A stretch of 14,867 bases of DNA from VGEM01 sp033764265. GTDB taxonomy: Bacteria; Pseudomonadota; Alphaproteobacteria; Rhodospirillales; Rhodospirillaceae. The translations under genes were made by a program, and so were the position numbers. Shown here piece by piece: positions 1 to 7,463 of this stretch. The stretch covers positions 1-14,867 of the forward strand of contig JANRJB010000241.1 of assembly GCA_033764265.1 (NCBI GenBank). Reading direction: 5' to 3'. The notes below the pieces were generated by a model that worked only from the letters and a program-made list of their open reading frames with translations, searched no databases and was not told where the DNA came from. Within the stretch, counting starts at the first letter, position 1. Every line of letters begins with the position of its first letter.

Positions 1-539
1 AGTACGAAGGGCCAATGGTGCGCGCCATAACCGCCGGCATCGCGCAGCGCCACTGTGCGGAAACAATGGCCATATCCGCCGGCATGGCATTGCGCGGCCA
101 ACAGCCGGCCGACAAGCAGCGTTTTCAGGCGCTTCAAACGCGCCCGCAGACCGTGCACAGGAGCGGCGATCCCCGCCGCCAACACAGCCACGACAACGGG
201 ACCGCCGCGATCGAACACGCGCTGAGCCGCTTGCAGGTAGTGCGGCGGATAAATCGTATCGGCGTCACAGATCGCCACGAAAGCCGAATTCACTGCGCTC
301 AACCCGCAGGCCAGGGCGTGAACCTGCCCCGGCCGTGGTTCGTGCTGCCAGACCACCTCGACGTCGAACGCAGACGCCAGGGCGTCGTGCGCAACCGCGA
401 CCGAGGCATCGTTCGAGGCGTTGTCGACCAGAACGATCCGCCGCGGCCGCAGGGTTTGGGCCGCGAGCGAGCGCAACGTCGCGCCGATGAAGCGTTCTTC
501 GTTGAAAAACGGAACAACAATCGTCCAGCCGGTGTCCAT
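1..539 (-). CDS. Family 2 glycosyltransferase, 3'-truncated by the window edge
   Basis: About 179 codons of the N-terminal GT-A domain are present; the C-terminus lies beyond position 1. The protein opens MDTGWTIVVPFFNEERFIG, the typical GT2 beta-1 strand and nucleotide-binding turn. It continues with IVLVDNASNDAS (residues about 35-46) and a DxD-type metal/sugar-nucleotide motif, CDADT, at about residues 89-93, followed by YPPHYLQAA. GT2 enzymes transfer a sugar from a nucleotide-sugar to a lipid, glycan or protein acceptor at the cytoplasmic face of the membrane; donor and acceptor cannot be read here. The ATG at 539 gives the usual short leader before the first strand. A GTG five codons upstream is possible, and an in-frame TGA lies 20 codons upstream. 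It is divergent from the membrane-protein/lptF/lptG operon, so an envelope-glycan role is inferred. Family assignment is firm; function is open. Confidence 0.85.
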   Translation of the reverse strand, partial: MDTGWTIVVPFFNEERFIGATLRSLAAQTLRPRRIVLVDNASNDASVAVAHDALASAFDVEVVWQHEPRPGQVHALACGLSAVNSAFVAICDADTIYPPHYLQAAQRVFDRGGPVVVAVLAAGIAAPVHGLRARLKRLKTLLVGRLLAAQCHAGGYGHCFRTVALRDAGGYGAHHWPFV

Positions 540-637
540 TGGCGCACTGAACACAGGCGCCGCGCGCCGCGCAAGCCGGCCACGAACAATGTTTCACAAC
601 CTTCATCGAAAGCCGTTGCCGTGAAAGCGTGGTTCGC

Positions 638-1645
638 ATGACCGACGACCCAATTGCCGCGACGCGCTGGCGGGTCCGTGCCGACCGTGCACGCGCGTGG
701 CTCGACGGGCCCGGCAAACCGGTTGTGTCGGCGTTGCGATGGTTGATCGTCGCCGGCGTGTTGGCGTTTCTGGCCGTCCGCGCCGGCGCGATCGGCTGGC
801 AGACCGTGCTGTCGTCACTTCCGCGCGATCCGTGGTTCTATGCCGCCCTGGCTGCCGCCTATCTGGTGCTGCCGGCGTTCGAGACCGTCGTGCACGGCTT
901 TCTGTGGCGCGTGAACCTGGCGCGACACGCCGCGGTGTTCGTCGTCAAGAAGGTCTACAATTTCGGCGTGCTCGGCTATTCGGGCGAGGCGTTCCTGTTC
1001 GCCTGGGCGCGCAATCGGCTGGGGCTGTCGGGCGAGCGGGCGTTCGCGGTCATCAAGGACAACACCATCCTTTCGGCGATGGTCTCGAACACCGCGACCG
1101 TGGCGCTGACGGCCGTGTTGCTGCTCGACCAGGGTTTACGCCCAGTCGTCGCCGGCGACCCCGGCGCACTGATGCTGGCGGCCGCCTCGGTCGGCCTGTG
1201 CTGCGTCATGCTGGCCGGCACGCTGGCGCTTCGCCGAATGATCCTGTCGCTCGCGCCGGCCGACGCGCTGGTCGTCATCGGCCTGCACACCGTGCGGCTG
1301 GGCCTCAGCCTGGGGCTTCAGGCGACCGTGTGGGCGGTCGCACTGCCGAGCGCGCCGTTCGAAATCTGGCTGTTGTTCCTGACCGTCTACATGGTGCTGA
1401 CGCGCATCCCGTTTCTACCCAACAAGGATCTCTTGTTCATCGGTGTCGGCGTCGGGCTGGCGGACGTGCTTCCGGTTGCCCCGGACGAGGTTGCGCGGGT
1501 TCTGCTGGTCACCGGCGCGCTAACTCAAGGCGTGAACCTGGCGGTGTTCGCGGCCGCCGCGGCGGCAGGCTGGGCAGCGGGCGGACGACGCGCGGACCCG
1601 CCGCCCGCAGCCAGTGATTGGGCGGCGAGCCCGCAGCGAGGCTAG
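638..1645 (+). CDS. Polytopic inner-membrane protein, flippase-like (LPG-synthase TM/UPF0104-like)
   Basis: This 335-residue, strongly hydrophobic protein has roughly seven or eight membrane segments: about residues 33-50, 68-90, 145-165, 178-200, 208-230, 240-260, 268-290 and 295-312. The loop NFGVLGYSGEAFLFAWARNRLGLS, about residues 105-128, resembles the loop of the lysylphosphatidylglycerol-synthase TM/flippase-like family, where a G-E pair precedes an arginine-rich segment and a helix. That family includes lipid and polyprenol-glycolipid translocators, but the resemblance is by eye. The stop is 3 nt before the GTG of lptF, so the two are almost certainly co-transcribed, pointing to LPS or another surface glycolipid. 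The ATG at 638 is preferred over a GTG three codons upstream; neither has a convincing Shine-Dalgarno. The proline/alanine-rich tail is probably disordered. A real gene is near certain; the family is tentative. Confidence 0.6.
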   Translation: MTDDPIAATRWRVRADRARAWLDGPGKPVVSALRWLIVAGVLAFLAVRAGAIGWQTVLSSLPRDPWFYAALAAAYLVLPAFETVVHGFLWRVNLARHAAVFVVKKVYNFGVLGYSGEAFLFAWARNRLGLSGERAFAVIKDNTILSAMVSNTATVALTAVLLLDQGLRPVVAGDPGALMLAAASVGLCCVMLAGTLALRRMILSLAPADALVVIGLHTVRLGLSLGLQATVWAVALPSAPFEIWLLFLTVYMVLTRIPFLPNKDLLFIGVGVGLADVLPVAPDEVARVLLVTGALTQGVNLAVFAAAAAAGWAAGGRRADPPPAASDWAASPQRG

Positions 1646-1648
1646 GCC

Positions 1649-2869
1649 GTGATCCGCCCCGGTCGCATCGACACCTACGTGGGCGGACTGATCATGGTTC
1701 CGTTCGGCGTGACGCTGATCATCACCATGATGCTGTTCCTATTGGACCAGATGCTGCGCCTGTTCGATTACGTGCTGGTGCAGAATGGCCCAGTGGAACT
1801 GGTTTGGCGAATGCTGAGCCAGCTGGTGCCGCAGTACCTGTCGCACGGCATTTCGCTGGGCGTCTTCGTCGGCATCCTGCTCGCCTTTCGTAGGCTTTCG
1901 CTCAATGCCGAGTTGGACGCGCTGGCGTCGGGGGGCGTGTCGATGCGCAGATTGCTGGCACCGGCCTACGCCATCACGGCCGTCGCGATGGTCGCCAACT
2001 TCGTCATCATCGCCTATCTGCAGCCGCTCGGCTTTTACCGCTATCAGGAACTACGGCACGAGGCCACGGTCGACGCGCTGCGGGCGCGCATCAAGGTCGG
2101 AGAGTTTCTGACGCTTGGGAACGGGGCCACGTTGCGCGTCGGCGCCGTGTTCGATGGCGGGCGCGAACTGGCCGATATCTTCATCGAGCGATGCGGGCCG
2201 TCGGGGCGCTGCCGGGCGGCCACCGCCGAGCGGGGCGCGCTTGAGTTCACCGCCGACCGGCGTTCGCTGGTCGTGCGGCTCGAGCGCGGACGGGTGGTCG
2301 ACCTGGGGCCGCCGGGGCGAACTGCGCACGGTCTCGACACCGTGGAATTTGATACCTACGCGTTCGACGTCGACGTGCCGGAACTGGCCGAATTCCGCCG
2401 GCGCGGCGCCGACCAGCGCGAAGCCACCATCGACGAACTGTTCGACGCCCTGTCGCGCGACATGTCGTCCGAAGCATCCGCGGAGTCAACCATCGACCCC
2501 GACCGCGTCGACCGCTATCGCGCGCATTTTCACTGGCGCATTCTGCACACGCTGTCGTTCGCAGCCATCCCGCTGGTGGCCGTCGGGTTCGCCGTCGCCA
2601 ACCGGCGCGCGCCCAGCGCGGCCGGTCCCGTCGGCGGCATCGTCGCGCTGATCGGCTACAACGAAACGCTCGAGGTCAGCGAACGCTGGGTGGCGGCCTC
2701 CGGCGTCTCGCCATGGCTGGCGATGTGGCCCGTGTTCGCGGCGTTCGCGATGGCCGGCATGGCGTGGTTTCGCCACCGGGCGGAGCAACCGCGCCGCGAC
2801 CGCACCGGGCCGCTGGTCGGATTGATCGGCCTGTTGCCGGGCCGCCGCGCGCCGGCGCTGCAACCGTGA
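1649..2869 (+). CDS. lptF: LPS export ABC transporter permease LptF
   Basis: LptF is one of two permeases of the LptB2FG complex, which extracts lipopolysaccharide from the inner membrane and drives it along the LptC-LptA bridge to the outer membrane. The 406-residue protein has the YjgP/YjgQ layout. TM1 is at about 14-33, TM2 at about 63-80, and the coupling-helix region LNAELDALASGGVSMRRLL at about 85-103 contacts the ATPase. TM3 is at about 105-125, followed by a periplasmic jellyroll-like domain (about 130-285) and three C-terminal TM helices (about 297-375). It is some 40 residues longer than E. coli LptF, mainly through a basic, proline-rich C-tail. The start is a GTG with GAGG (1638-1641) seven nt upstream. 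It is coupled to the preceding membrane gene and overlaps or abuts lptG. lptA, lptB, lptC and lptD are not in the window. Confidence 0.9.
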   Translation: MIRPGRIDTYVGGLIMVPFGVTLIITMMLFLLDQMLRLFDYVLVQNGPVELVWRMLSQLVPQYLSHGISLGVFVGILLAFRRLSLNAELDALASGGVSMRRLLAPAYAITAVAMVANFVIIAYLQPLGFYRYQELRHEATVDALRARIKVGEFLTLGNGATLRVGAVFDGGRELADIFIERCGPSGRCRAATAERGALEFTADRRSLVVRLERGRVVDLGPPGRTAHGLDTVEFDTYAFDVDVPELAEFRRRGADQREATIDELFDALSRDMSSEASAESTIDPDRVDRYRAHFHWRILHTLSFAAIPLVAVGFAVANRRAPSAAGPVGGIVALIGYNETLEVSERWVAASGVSPWLAMWPVFAAFAMAGMAWFRHRAEQPRRDRTGPLVGLIGLLPGRRAPALQP

Positions 2870-2889
2870 CCGCGCGATCCCCCGCGGGC

Positions 2890-3981
2890 ATGTTGTCAAC
2901 TTACGTTGCGCGCCTGTTCCTGTCGCGCTTCGCCATCGTGCTCGCGCTGCTCGTGGCGGTGCTGCAGCTGCTCGATCTGATGGCCCGGGCGGATGACGTG
3001 CTGACCGTGGCCGGCAACGGCCGCGCCGAGATCATGACCTATGTGCAATTGCGCGTTCCGCAGCTGATTGACCGGTTCATGCCTTTCGCCGCGATGCTGG
3101 CCAGCATCCTGGCCGTCGCCGAGTTGGCCCAGCAGTCCGAGATCATCGTCATGCGGGCCGCCGGGCGGTCAGCCGTGTGCCTGATGCGGCCCATCGTCGC
3201 ATGCGGCGCCATTGCCGCTGCGGCTCATATCCTGTTCCACGACACGGTGGTCGCGCCGGCGTCGGCGCGCCTTCATGCGTGGGAAAGCGCCGGTTTCGCG
3301 ACCCTGCCCGACACCGCCGGCCCGTCCACCGGGCCGCGATGGGCCCTGGCGGGCCGCGACGTCATCAAGGTCGGCGCCGCGTCGATCACGGCGGAGCAGA
3401 TCGACCTGACCGCCGTGACCGTCTATCGGCTGAGCGCCGGCGGGCGCATCGAATTCGTCGCACGCGCCGCAACGGCCGCCGGCGACACGGACGGCGCGGT
3501 CGCCCTGGGGACCGACGCAACCATACACGGTGCGGCGCGGCTTGAAGCCGCGAGCGAAAATCGCGGCTTCGGACCGTGGCCGGCAAGAGTCCTCGCCGAA
3601 GCAATTTTCGACGGCGCCATTGCAGCCGAGCATCTGACCCTTTCGGATCTTTGGCGGCGACTGGACGATACCACGCAAACGCCGGCCGCGGCCGGCGAAG
3701 CCGAAACCGTGTTCTGGCACCGTTTCGCCGGCCCGCTCGCGAGCATCGCCCTACCCGTGCTCGGCGTGCTGATCGGTTTCGGGCCGCCAAGGCGTGGTCA
3801 AATTCTGGCGCGGCTGGCCGTGGGGCTTGGGCTCGGGTTCGCCTATTTCGTCGCCGACAGCGCGGCGGTGTCTTTGGGCAAGCTTGGGGCATTGCCGCCG
3901 CTGCTGGCCGCCGCCGCGCCGGCCGCGCTGGGCGTGCTCGGCGCCGGGTATCTGCTGTTGCGCGCCGACGTGCCCCGTTAG
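2890..3981 (+). CDS. lptG: LPS export ABC transporter permease LptG
   Basis: This is the second permease of LptB2FG and pairs with LptF. From the ATG at 2890 the protein is 363 residues, close to E. coli LptG (360). It begins MLSTYVARLFLSRF directly before TM1 (about 12-30). TM2 is at about 63-80, followed by the family hallmark QQSEIIVMRAAGRS (about 81-94), the cytoplasmic coupling helix that docks on LptB. A third TM (about 103-118), a periplasmic beta-rich domain (about 130-265) and three C-terminal TM segments follow. A GTG at 2866 overlaps the LptF stop (GTGA) and would add eight residues. Overlap favours translational coupling, while family N-termini favour 2890; neither has a clear Shine-Dalgarno. 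The gene ends only 7 nt from the convergent lipoprotein gene, and I see no terminator hairpin between them. Confidence 0.9.
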   Translation: MLSTYVARLFLSRFAIVLALLVAVLQLLDLMARADDVLTVAGNGRAEIMTYVQLRVPQLIDRFMPFAAMLASILAVAELAQQSEIIVMRAAGRSAVCLMRPIVACGAIAAAAHILFHDTVVAPASARLHAWESAGFATLPDTAGPSTGPRWALAGRDVIKVGAASITAEQIDLTAVTVYRLSAGGRIEFVARAATAAGDTDGAVALGTDATIHGAARLEAASENRGFGPWPARVLAEAIFDGAIAAEHLTLSDLWRRLDDTTQTPAAAGEAETVFWHRFAGPLASIALPVLGVLIGFGPPRRGQILARLAVGLGLGFAYFVADSAAVSLGKLGALPPLLAAAAPAALGVLGAGYLLLRADVPR

Positions 3982-3988
3982 CGCGTCG

Positions 3989-5140
3989 TCAGAACGCGGA
4001 CGGCGCCGCCACGGCGATGCGCGTGTGACCTTGCAACCGGTAGACCGCGGTGATGGCGACGTGGTCCGACAGCATCTTGCCGTCGACCGGGCGGTCAAAC
4101 GCGGCGGTCACGGCGACCGGTTCAACCCGCACACGCCAGCCGTCGCGATAACCCTGCAGGTCGCGGGCGTCGAGCCAGTGGGCAGCGGCGTCGATCCCCT
4201 CGCCCAGGGCGCAGTCTTGCGGCTGCGCCCGGCAGCTGATGTGCGCCGGCGTGAAGTCCGCCAAGTGACGGGCAGCCGTATCGCGGCGCGGTGGCGAACG
4301 CTTGGTATTGAGGTCGGCGCCGAACAGCAGCGGCAGCCGGGGATCAGCCTTGTCGGACAGAAAAGCGGCCAGCCGGGCCACCTGCACGCCGTGGGCGGCG
4401 TTGGAGCGGTCATCGCTGACCCCCGACGGTCCGCGCGAGTTCAGATGGGTCGTCAGCACCTGCACATCGTCGGCGACGCCAGGCACGCGCAGCCTGACCA
4501 GAAGCGCGCCCTTGTTGGCCAGGCAATCGTACCCCGCGCAGGCATGGCGGCCGAAGGCCAGCCGATCCACCGCCACGATGGGATGACGGCTGAACACGTG
4601 GAGCCCGCTGCCGAGCAGGGGCCCCAGCGTTTCGCCCTTATCCAGGCGCGCGGTGGCCGCGAGGCCGCGTTCCACGCCACGGCCGGCCGCGCTAACCGTG
4701 TCGTTGGCCGCCGTGTCGTCGGGCCCCGGGCCTTCGGCGACATGGGCATAGCCGGCCACGTCGGCGATGGCGCGCACGCTGTCGAGGAACCCCTCCTGGA
4801 TCAGCACCACATCGGGCGCCGCGCCGGCGGCCTGCTGGCGACGGAGTTCGTGAGCGATGGCGACCATGGCCTGCACGCCGTCGCGCCGCAGCGGATACGG
4901 CAGACCGTGCACATTGTAGGTCATGACGCTCAGCTGAACGGCCCCCGACGGCGCGGCCGCCGACGCCGGATGGCGCGAAACGCCGGTCGCGCGCAGATCA
5001 CCGGGCGCGAACGCAGGTTCGACCGGTGTTGCATCAGCGAAAAAGGCGGCATCGTGGGGCTGGTGGGTACAGCCGACAATGGCGACGACGGCCACGGCGA
5101 GCATGGGAATCGGCCAGGACGACCCGCGACCCAGTGCCAT
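3989..5140 (-). CDS. Predicted lipoprotein of the endonuclease/exonuclease/phosphatase (EEP) superfamily
   Basis: The 383-residue protein has an N-terminal hydrophobic segment ending in a lipobox, IVGC (Cys24). Threonine at +2 predicts sorting to the outer membrane. The EEP fold spans about 68-370 with its metal and phosphate ligands in order: MTYNVHG (Asn76), LIQEGF (Glu116), TTHLNS (His232, Asn234), FGADLNTK (Asp276, Asn278) and LSDHVAI (Asp359, His360). All catalytic positions look intact. EEP enzymes are Mg2+-dependent phosphodiesterases or phosphatases acting on DNA, phosphoinositides or sphingomyelin. The opening TYNVHGLPYP and extracytoplasmic placement make a phospholipase/sphingomyelinase-like or extracellular nuclease role plausible, but the substrate is unknown. 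The ATG at 5140 is chosen because GAGGGGG sits just upstream. An ATG ten codons earlier lacks this and would spoil the signal peptide. It converges on lptG. Confidence 0.8.
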   Translation of the reverse strand: MALGRGSSWPIPMLAVAVVAIVGCTHQPHDAAFFADATPVEPAFAPGDLRATGVSRHPASAAAPSGAVQLSVMTYNVHGLPYPLRRDGVQAMVAIAHELRRQQAAGAAPDVVLIQEGFLDSVRAIADVAGYAHVAEGPGPDDTAANDTVSAAGRGVERGLAATARLDKGETLGPLLGSGLHVFSRHPIVAVDRLAFGRHACAGYDCLANKGALLVRLRVPGVADDVQVLTTHLNSRGPSGVSDDRSNAAHGVQVARLAAFLSDKADPRLPLLFGADLNTKRSPPRRDTAARHLADFTPAHISCRAQPQDCALGEGIDAAAHWLDARDLQGYRDGWRVRVEPVAVTAAFDRPVDGKMLSDHVAITAVYRLQGHTRIAVAAPSAF

Positions 5141-5323
5141 GCCCCCTCGCTGCCCTGCTGATCGGCCCACGGCACCGGAACCGACCTCCGGGCACGGAGT
5201 ATCATGCCCGCCGCTGCGCGCGGCTGATGGTTTGGTGAAATCGTGCGGACGTCAGGGTGCTCCGACCGGCAACCCAAACGCTCGGCGCGGTTCCAGATTT
5301 TCCCGCTTCAAGTTTCTTTCGAG

Positions 5324-5398
5324 TGGTAGCGGGGGAGGGATTTGAACCCCCGACCAACGGATTATGACCCCGCTGCTCTACCGCTGAGCTACCCCGCC
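5324..5398 (-). tRNA. tRNA-Met (anticodon CAU), elongator type
   Basis: The 75-nt gene folds as a complete cloverleaf. The acceptor stem is GGCGGGG with CCCCGCU, including a terminal G-U pair. The D-arm is GCUC/GAGC with a short loop. The anticodon stem GCGGG/UCCGU encloses loop GUCAUAA with U33 and anticodon CAU. The T-arm GGGGG/CCCUC has loop UUCAAAU. Discriminator A and CCA are encoded. The anticodon stem lacks the GGG/CCC pairs of initiator tRNA, and 1-72 is paired, so it is not tRNA-fMet. A tRNA-Ile2 read through lysidine at C34 shares the CAU anticodon and is the main alternative. It is transcribed from its own promoter upstream, after the rhodanese gene. No downstream terminator is obvious. 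Confidence 0.92.
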
Positions 5399-5415
5399 GC
5401 ACCGGGCCCGACGCG

Positions 5416-5431
5416 CGGGCGCGAACGCCCG
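5416..5431 (-). repeat. Hairpin in the tRNA-Met leader
   Basis: On the minus strand a perfect 6-bp stem CGGGCG/CGCCCG closes a TTCG tetraloop. It ends 17 nt before the mature 5' end of the tRNA. If transcription starts near 5446, this hairpin lies in the 5' leader removed by RNase P. The pairing is seen directly; a role in keeping the leader from misfolding with the GC-rich acceptor stem is inference. Confidence 0.5.
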
Positions 5432-5452
5432 GCATGGCCGTGAAGCCCGCGT

Positions 5453-5481
5453 TATTTACGGGCCGGGTCCAGGCTTGTCAA
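5453..5481 (-). promoter_or_regulatory. Sigma70-type promoter of the tRNA-Met gene
   Basis: On the minus strand a perfect -35 TTGACA (5476-5481) and a -10 TAAATA (5453-5458) are separated by exactly 17 nt. The next bases, ACGCGGGC, form a GC-rich discriminator of the kind associated with stringent (ppGpp-responsive) control of stable RNA promoters. The predicted start is near 5446, giving a leader of about 48 nt. This is the best promoter match I found in the window. Confidence 0.7.
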
Positions 5482-5527
5482 ACCTTGGCCGCAGGGGCGC
5501 AAAACGCAGGCCGATGAGGGCGTTAGG

Positions 5528-6184
5528 CTACTCCGGCGCGGCCGGGTAAAGGGCGCGCAACGCGGGCAGGACGCGCTCTGGGTCGATGGCGCGGCTGACG
5601 GGCAGTTGGTGGAAGCCCGCCCAGCCGTCCATGTCGCCGGGGTCGGCCAGCGGCGCACCGCCGTCGGGCCCCGGCGTCACGCCGGCGATAATGCCGTTGG
5701 CGTTGGCATCGACGGCCGCGCCGTTGGTGTCGGTCAGCGGCCGGCCCAGGTAGCCGGTCCACACGCTGCGCACGTTGGCGTAGCCGGCCTTCGCCAGAAT
5801 GTTGGCCGCCAGCGCGCTGCGCCCGCCGCTCTGGCACATGGTGATGATCGGCGTCGCGCGATCGGGGAAGCGGCGCTCGACCTCGGCCAGGAAGTCGGCG
5901 TCGGACATGGCGCGGTAGGCCGGGTCGTCCTTGTTCGCGCCGGCGATGCGCGGATACGGAATGTTGTAGGACTGCGGCGCGTGGCCGCCGGCGAATTCGC
6001 CCACCGAACGCACGTCGATCATCACCGTACCGTCGGCGCGCTGCATCGCCAGGTACGCCGCCACCGGGCTGATGTCGGAGTGATAGTCGCGCGGATAGCC
6101 GTAGCGGTTGCCTTCGGCATGGACGGCGGCCGCGCCCGTCGACACGGCGGCGACGAGCGCGACAAGACCCGAAACGAAACGCAT
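5528..6184 (-). CDS. Exported rhodanese-like sulfurtransferase
   Basis: The 218-residue protein begins MRFVSGLVALVAAVSTGAAA, a Sec signal peptide with likely cleavage after AVHA (residue 23). The mature form is therefore periplasmic. The rhodanese domain (about 35-145) shows MIDVRSVGEF (about 55-64) and the active-site loop CQSGGRS with catalytic Cys117. A further 75 residues follow the active-site loop, including a WTGYLGRP segment and a WAGFHQLPVS segment before the end. Rhodaneses carry a cysteine persulfide, moving sulfane sulfur to cyanide, thiols or proteins; the physiological acceptor is unknown. It follows mnmA on the same strand. An ATG at 6202 overlaps the mnmA stop (ATGA), but GGAGG just before the ATG at 6184, plus the signal peptide, decide for 6184. 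Export makes it unlikely to feed sulfur to cytoplasmic MnmA directly. Confidence 0.8.
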   Translation of the reverse strand: MRFVSGLVALVAAVSTGAAAVHAEGNRYGYPRDYHSDISPVAAYLAMQRADGTVMIDVRSVGEFAGGHAPQSYNIPYPRIAGANKDDPAYRAMSDADFLAEVERRFPDRATPIITMCQSGGRSALAANILAKAGYANVRSVWTGYLGRPLTDTNGAAVDANANGIIAGVTPGPDGGAPLADPGDMDGWAGFHQLPVSRAIDPERVLPALRALYPAAPE

Positions 6185-6198
6185 GGCGACCTCCGTTG

Positions 6199-7359
6199 TC
6201 ATGACGCGCGGCGCAGGTTGTGCGGCGTGAACGCAGCGGACGCCGGCGTCGCGGCGTCGCGCGCGATCCAGCCGCCGCCCATCACGCGCGCGCCATCGTA
6301 GAACACGCAGGCCTGGCCGGGCGTCACGGCAATCTCCGGCGCATCCAGCGCAACGCGGGCTGCGTGGGGGGCCATACCGAACACGGTCGCCGGCACCGCG
6401 GCGTGGGTGTTGCGCAGCTTCACCGCCACGCGCGCACCATCCGCCGGCGGGCCATCGCCCGGCCCCAGCCAGTTGACGCCGTGCAGCGCGAACGCCGTGC
6501 TGAGCAGGTTGTCCTTGGCGCCGACGATCACGCGCCGTGTCTCGGGCTCGATGCGCACCACGTACAGCGGCTCGGCGGTGCCGCCGATGCCCAGGCCCTT
6601 GCGCTGGCCGACGGTGAAACTGACGATGCCGCCGTGCCGGCCCAGCACGCGGCCGTCGACGTGAACGATCTCGCCGCCTTCGCCCGCTTCAGGCCGCAGC
6701 TTGCGCACGGTGTCGGCGTAATCGCCGCCGGGCACGAAGCAGATGTCCTGGCTGTCGGGCTTCTCGGCCACGGGAATGTCAAGCTCGCGGGCCAGCGCGC
6801 GGGTCTCGGCCTTGGTCAGCCCGCCCAGGGGAAAGCGCAGAAACGCCAGCTGATCGCGCGTTGTCGCGAACAGGAAGTAGCTCTGGTCGCGGCCGTCGTC
6901 GACAGCGCGGAGCAACTCGGGCCCGTCGGGACCGTCGATGCGCCGCACGTAATGGCCGGTGGCCAGCGCGTCGGCCTTCAGGTCGCGCGCGGCCTGCAAC
7001 AGATCGCGGAACTTGACGGTCTGGTTGCACAGCACGCAGGGGATGGGCGTTTCGCCGCGCACGTAGGAATCCGCGAAGCGCGCGATGACGTCGCGCTCGA
7101 AGCGCGCTTCGTAATCCACCACGTAATGGGGAATGCCGATGCGGTCGGCGACCCGGCGCGCGTCATAGATGTCCTGGCCGGCGCAGCAGGTCTTGCCCTT
7201 GGCGGTCGCGGCGCCGTGGTCGTACAGCTGCATGGTCATGCCGACGACCTGGTAGCCCTGGCGCGCCAGCAGCCCGGCCACGACCGAGCTGTCGACGCCG
7301 CCCGACATGGCGACGACGATGCGGGTCTCTCCCGGCGGTTTGGCCGATCTGGCGGTCAC
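6199..7359 (-). CDS. mnmA: tRNA-specific 2-thiouridylase MnmA
   Basis: MnmA makes 2-thiouridine at wobble position 34 of tRNAs for Lys, Glu and Gln. It adenylates C2 of the uridine and then transfers persulfide sulfur. The 386-residue protein has the PP-loop ATP site SGGVDSS (residues 19-25). It has the loop GKTCCAGQDIYDAR (55-68) and catalytic Cys111 in the motif CVLCNQ. The second cysteine, Cys207 in DSQDICFV, is the residue that receives and hands over the persulfide. C-terminal beta-barrel domains follow. The start is a GTG at 7359; the next Met lies inside the PP-loop and is too late. It sits downstream of a cysteine desulfurase and ferredoxin and upstream of a rhodanese. No tusABCDE genes are visible, so direct sulfur transfer from the neighbouring desulfurase is a reasonable inference. 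Confidence 0.95.
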   Translation of the reverse strand: MTARSAKPPGETRIVVAMSGGVDSSVVAGLLARQGYQVVGMTMQLYDHGAATAKGKTCCAGQDIYDARRVADRIGIPHYVVDYEARFERDVIARFADSYVRGETPIPCVLCNQTVKFRDLLQAARDLKADALATGHYVRRIDGPDGPELLRAVDDGRDQSYFLFATTRDQLAFLRFPLGGLTKAETRALARELDIPVAEKPDSQDICFVPGGDYADTVRKLRPEAGEGGEIVHVDGRVLGRHGGIVSFTVGQRKGLGIGGTAEPLYVVRIEPETRRVIVGAKDNLLSTAFALHGVNWLGPGDGPPADGARVAVKLRNTHAAVPATVFGMAPHAARVALDAPEIAVTPGQACVFYDGARVMGGGWIARDAATPASAAFTPHNLRRAS

Positions 7360-7463
7360 GGCGAACTCTGTGCTTTACACCTTATATATCGCCTGTCGTA
7401 CGGCAGACGGCGGGGCAGGGCAACCACCCGCCCGCCGACGCGGGGAAACGGAGAAAAACGCCG

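Noticed and set aside
15..641. 208-codon plus-strand open frame at the window start
   Set aside because: It is antisense to the glycosyltransferase, which has clear GT2 motifs on the minus strand.
3794..5161. 455-codon plus-strand open frame after lptG
   Set aside because: It lies opposite the EEP lipoprotein, whose catalytic motifs are all intact. The antisense translation has no domain.
5141..5323. Promoter or small gene between the tRNA and the EEP gene
   Set aside because: A GATACT on the minus strand lacks a -35 partner, and short frames there show no recognisable protein.
5324..5398. tRNA gene as an integration site for a mobile element
   Set aside because: No integrase, no repeated tRNA 3' end and no foreign gene block is visible on either side.
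5202..5435. 77-codon minus-strand open frame reading SSAVEQRGHNPLVGGSNPSP
   Set aside because: It is a translation of the tRNA-Met gene itself. This peptide is a well-known artefact of reading through tRNAs.
7360..7463. Promoter for mnmA based on TATATAA upstream of its start
   Set aside because: No acceptable -35 hexamer lies at 15-19 nt spacing, so it is mentioned only in the ferredoxin entry.
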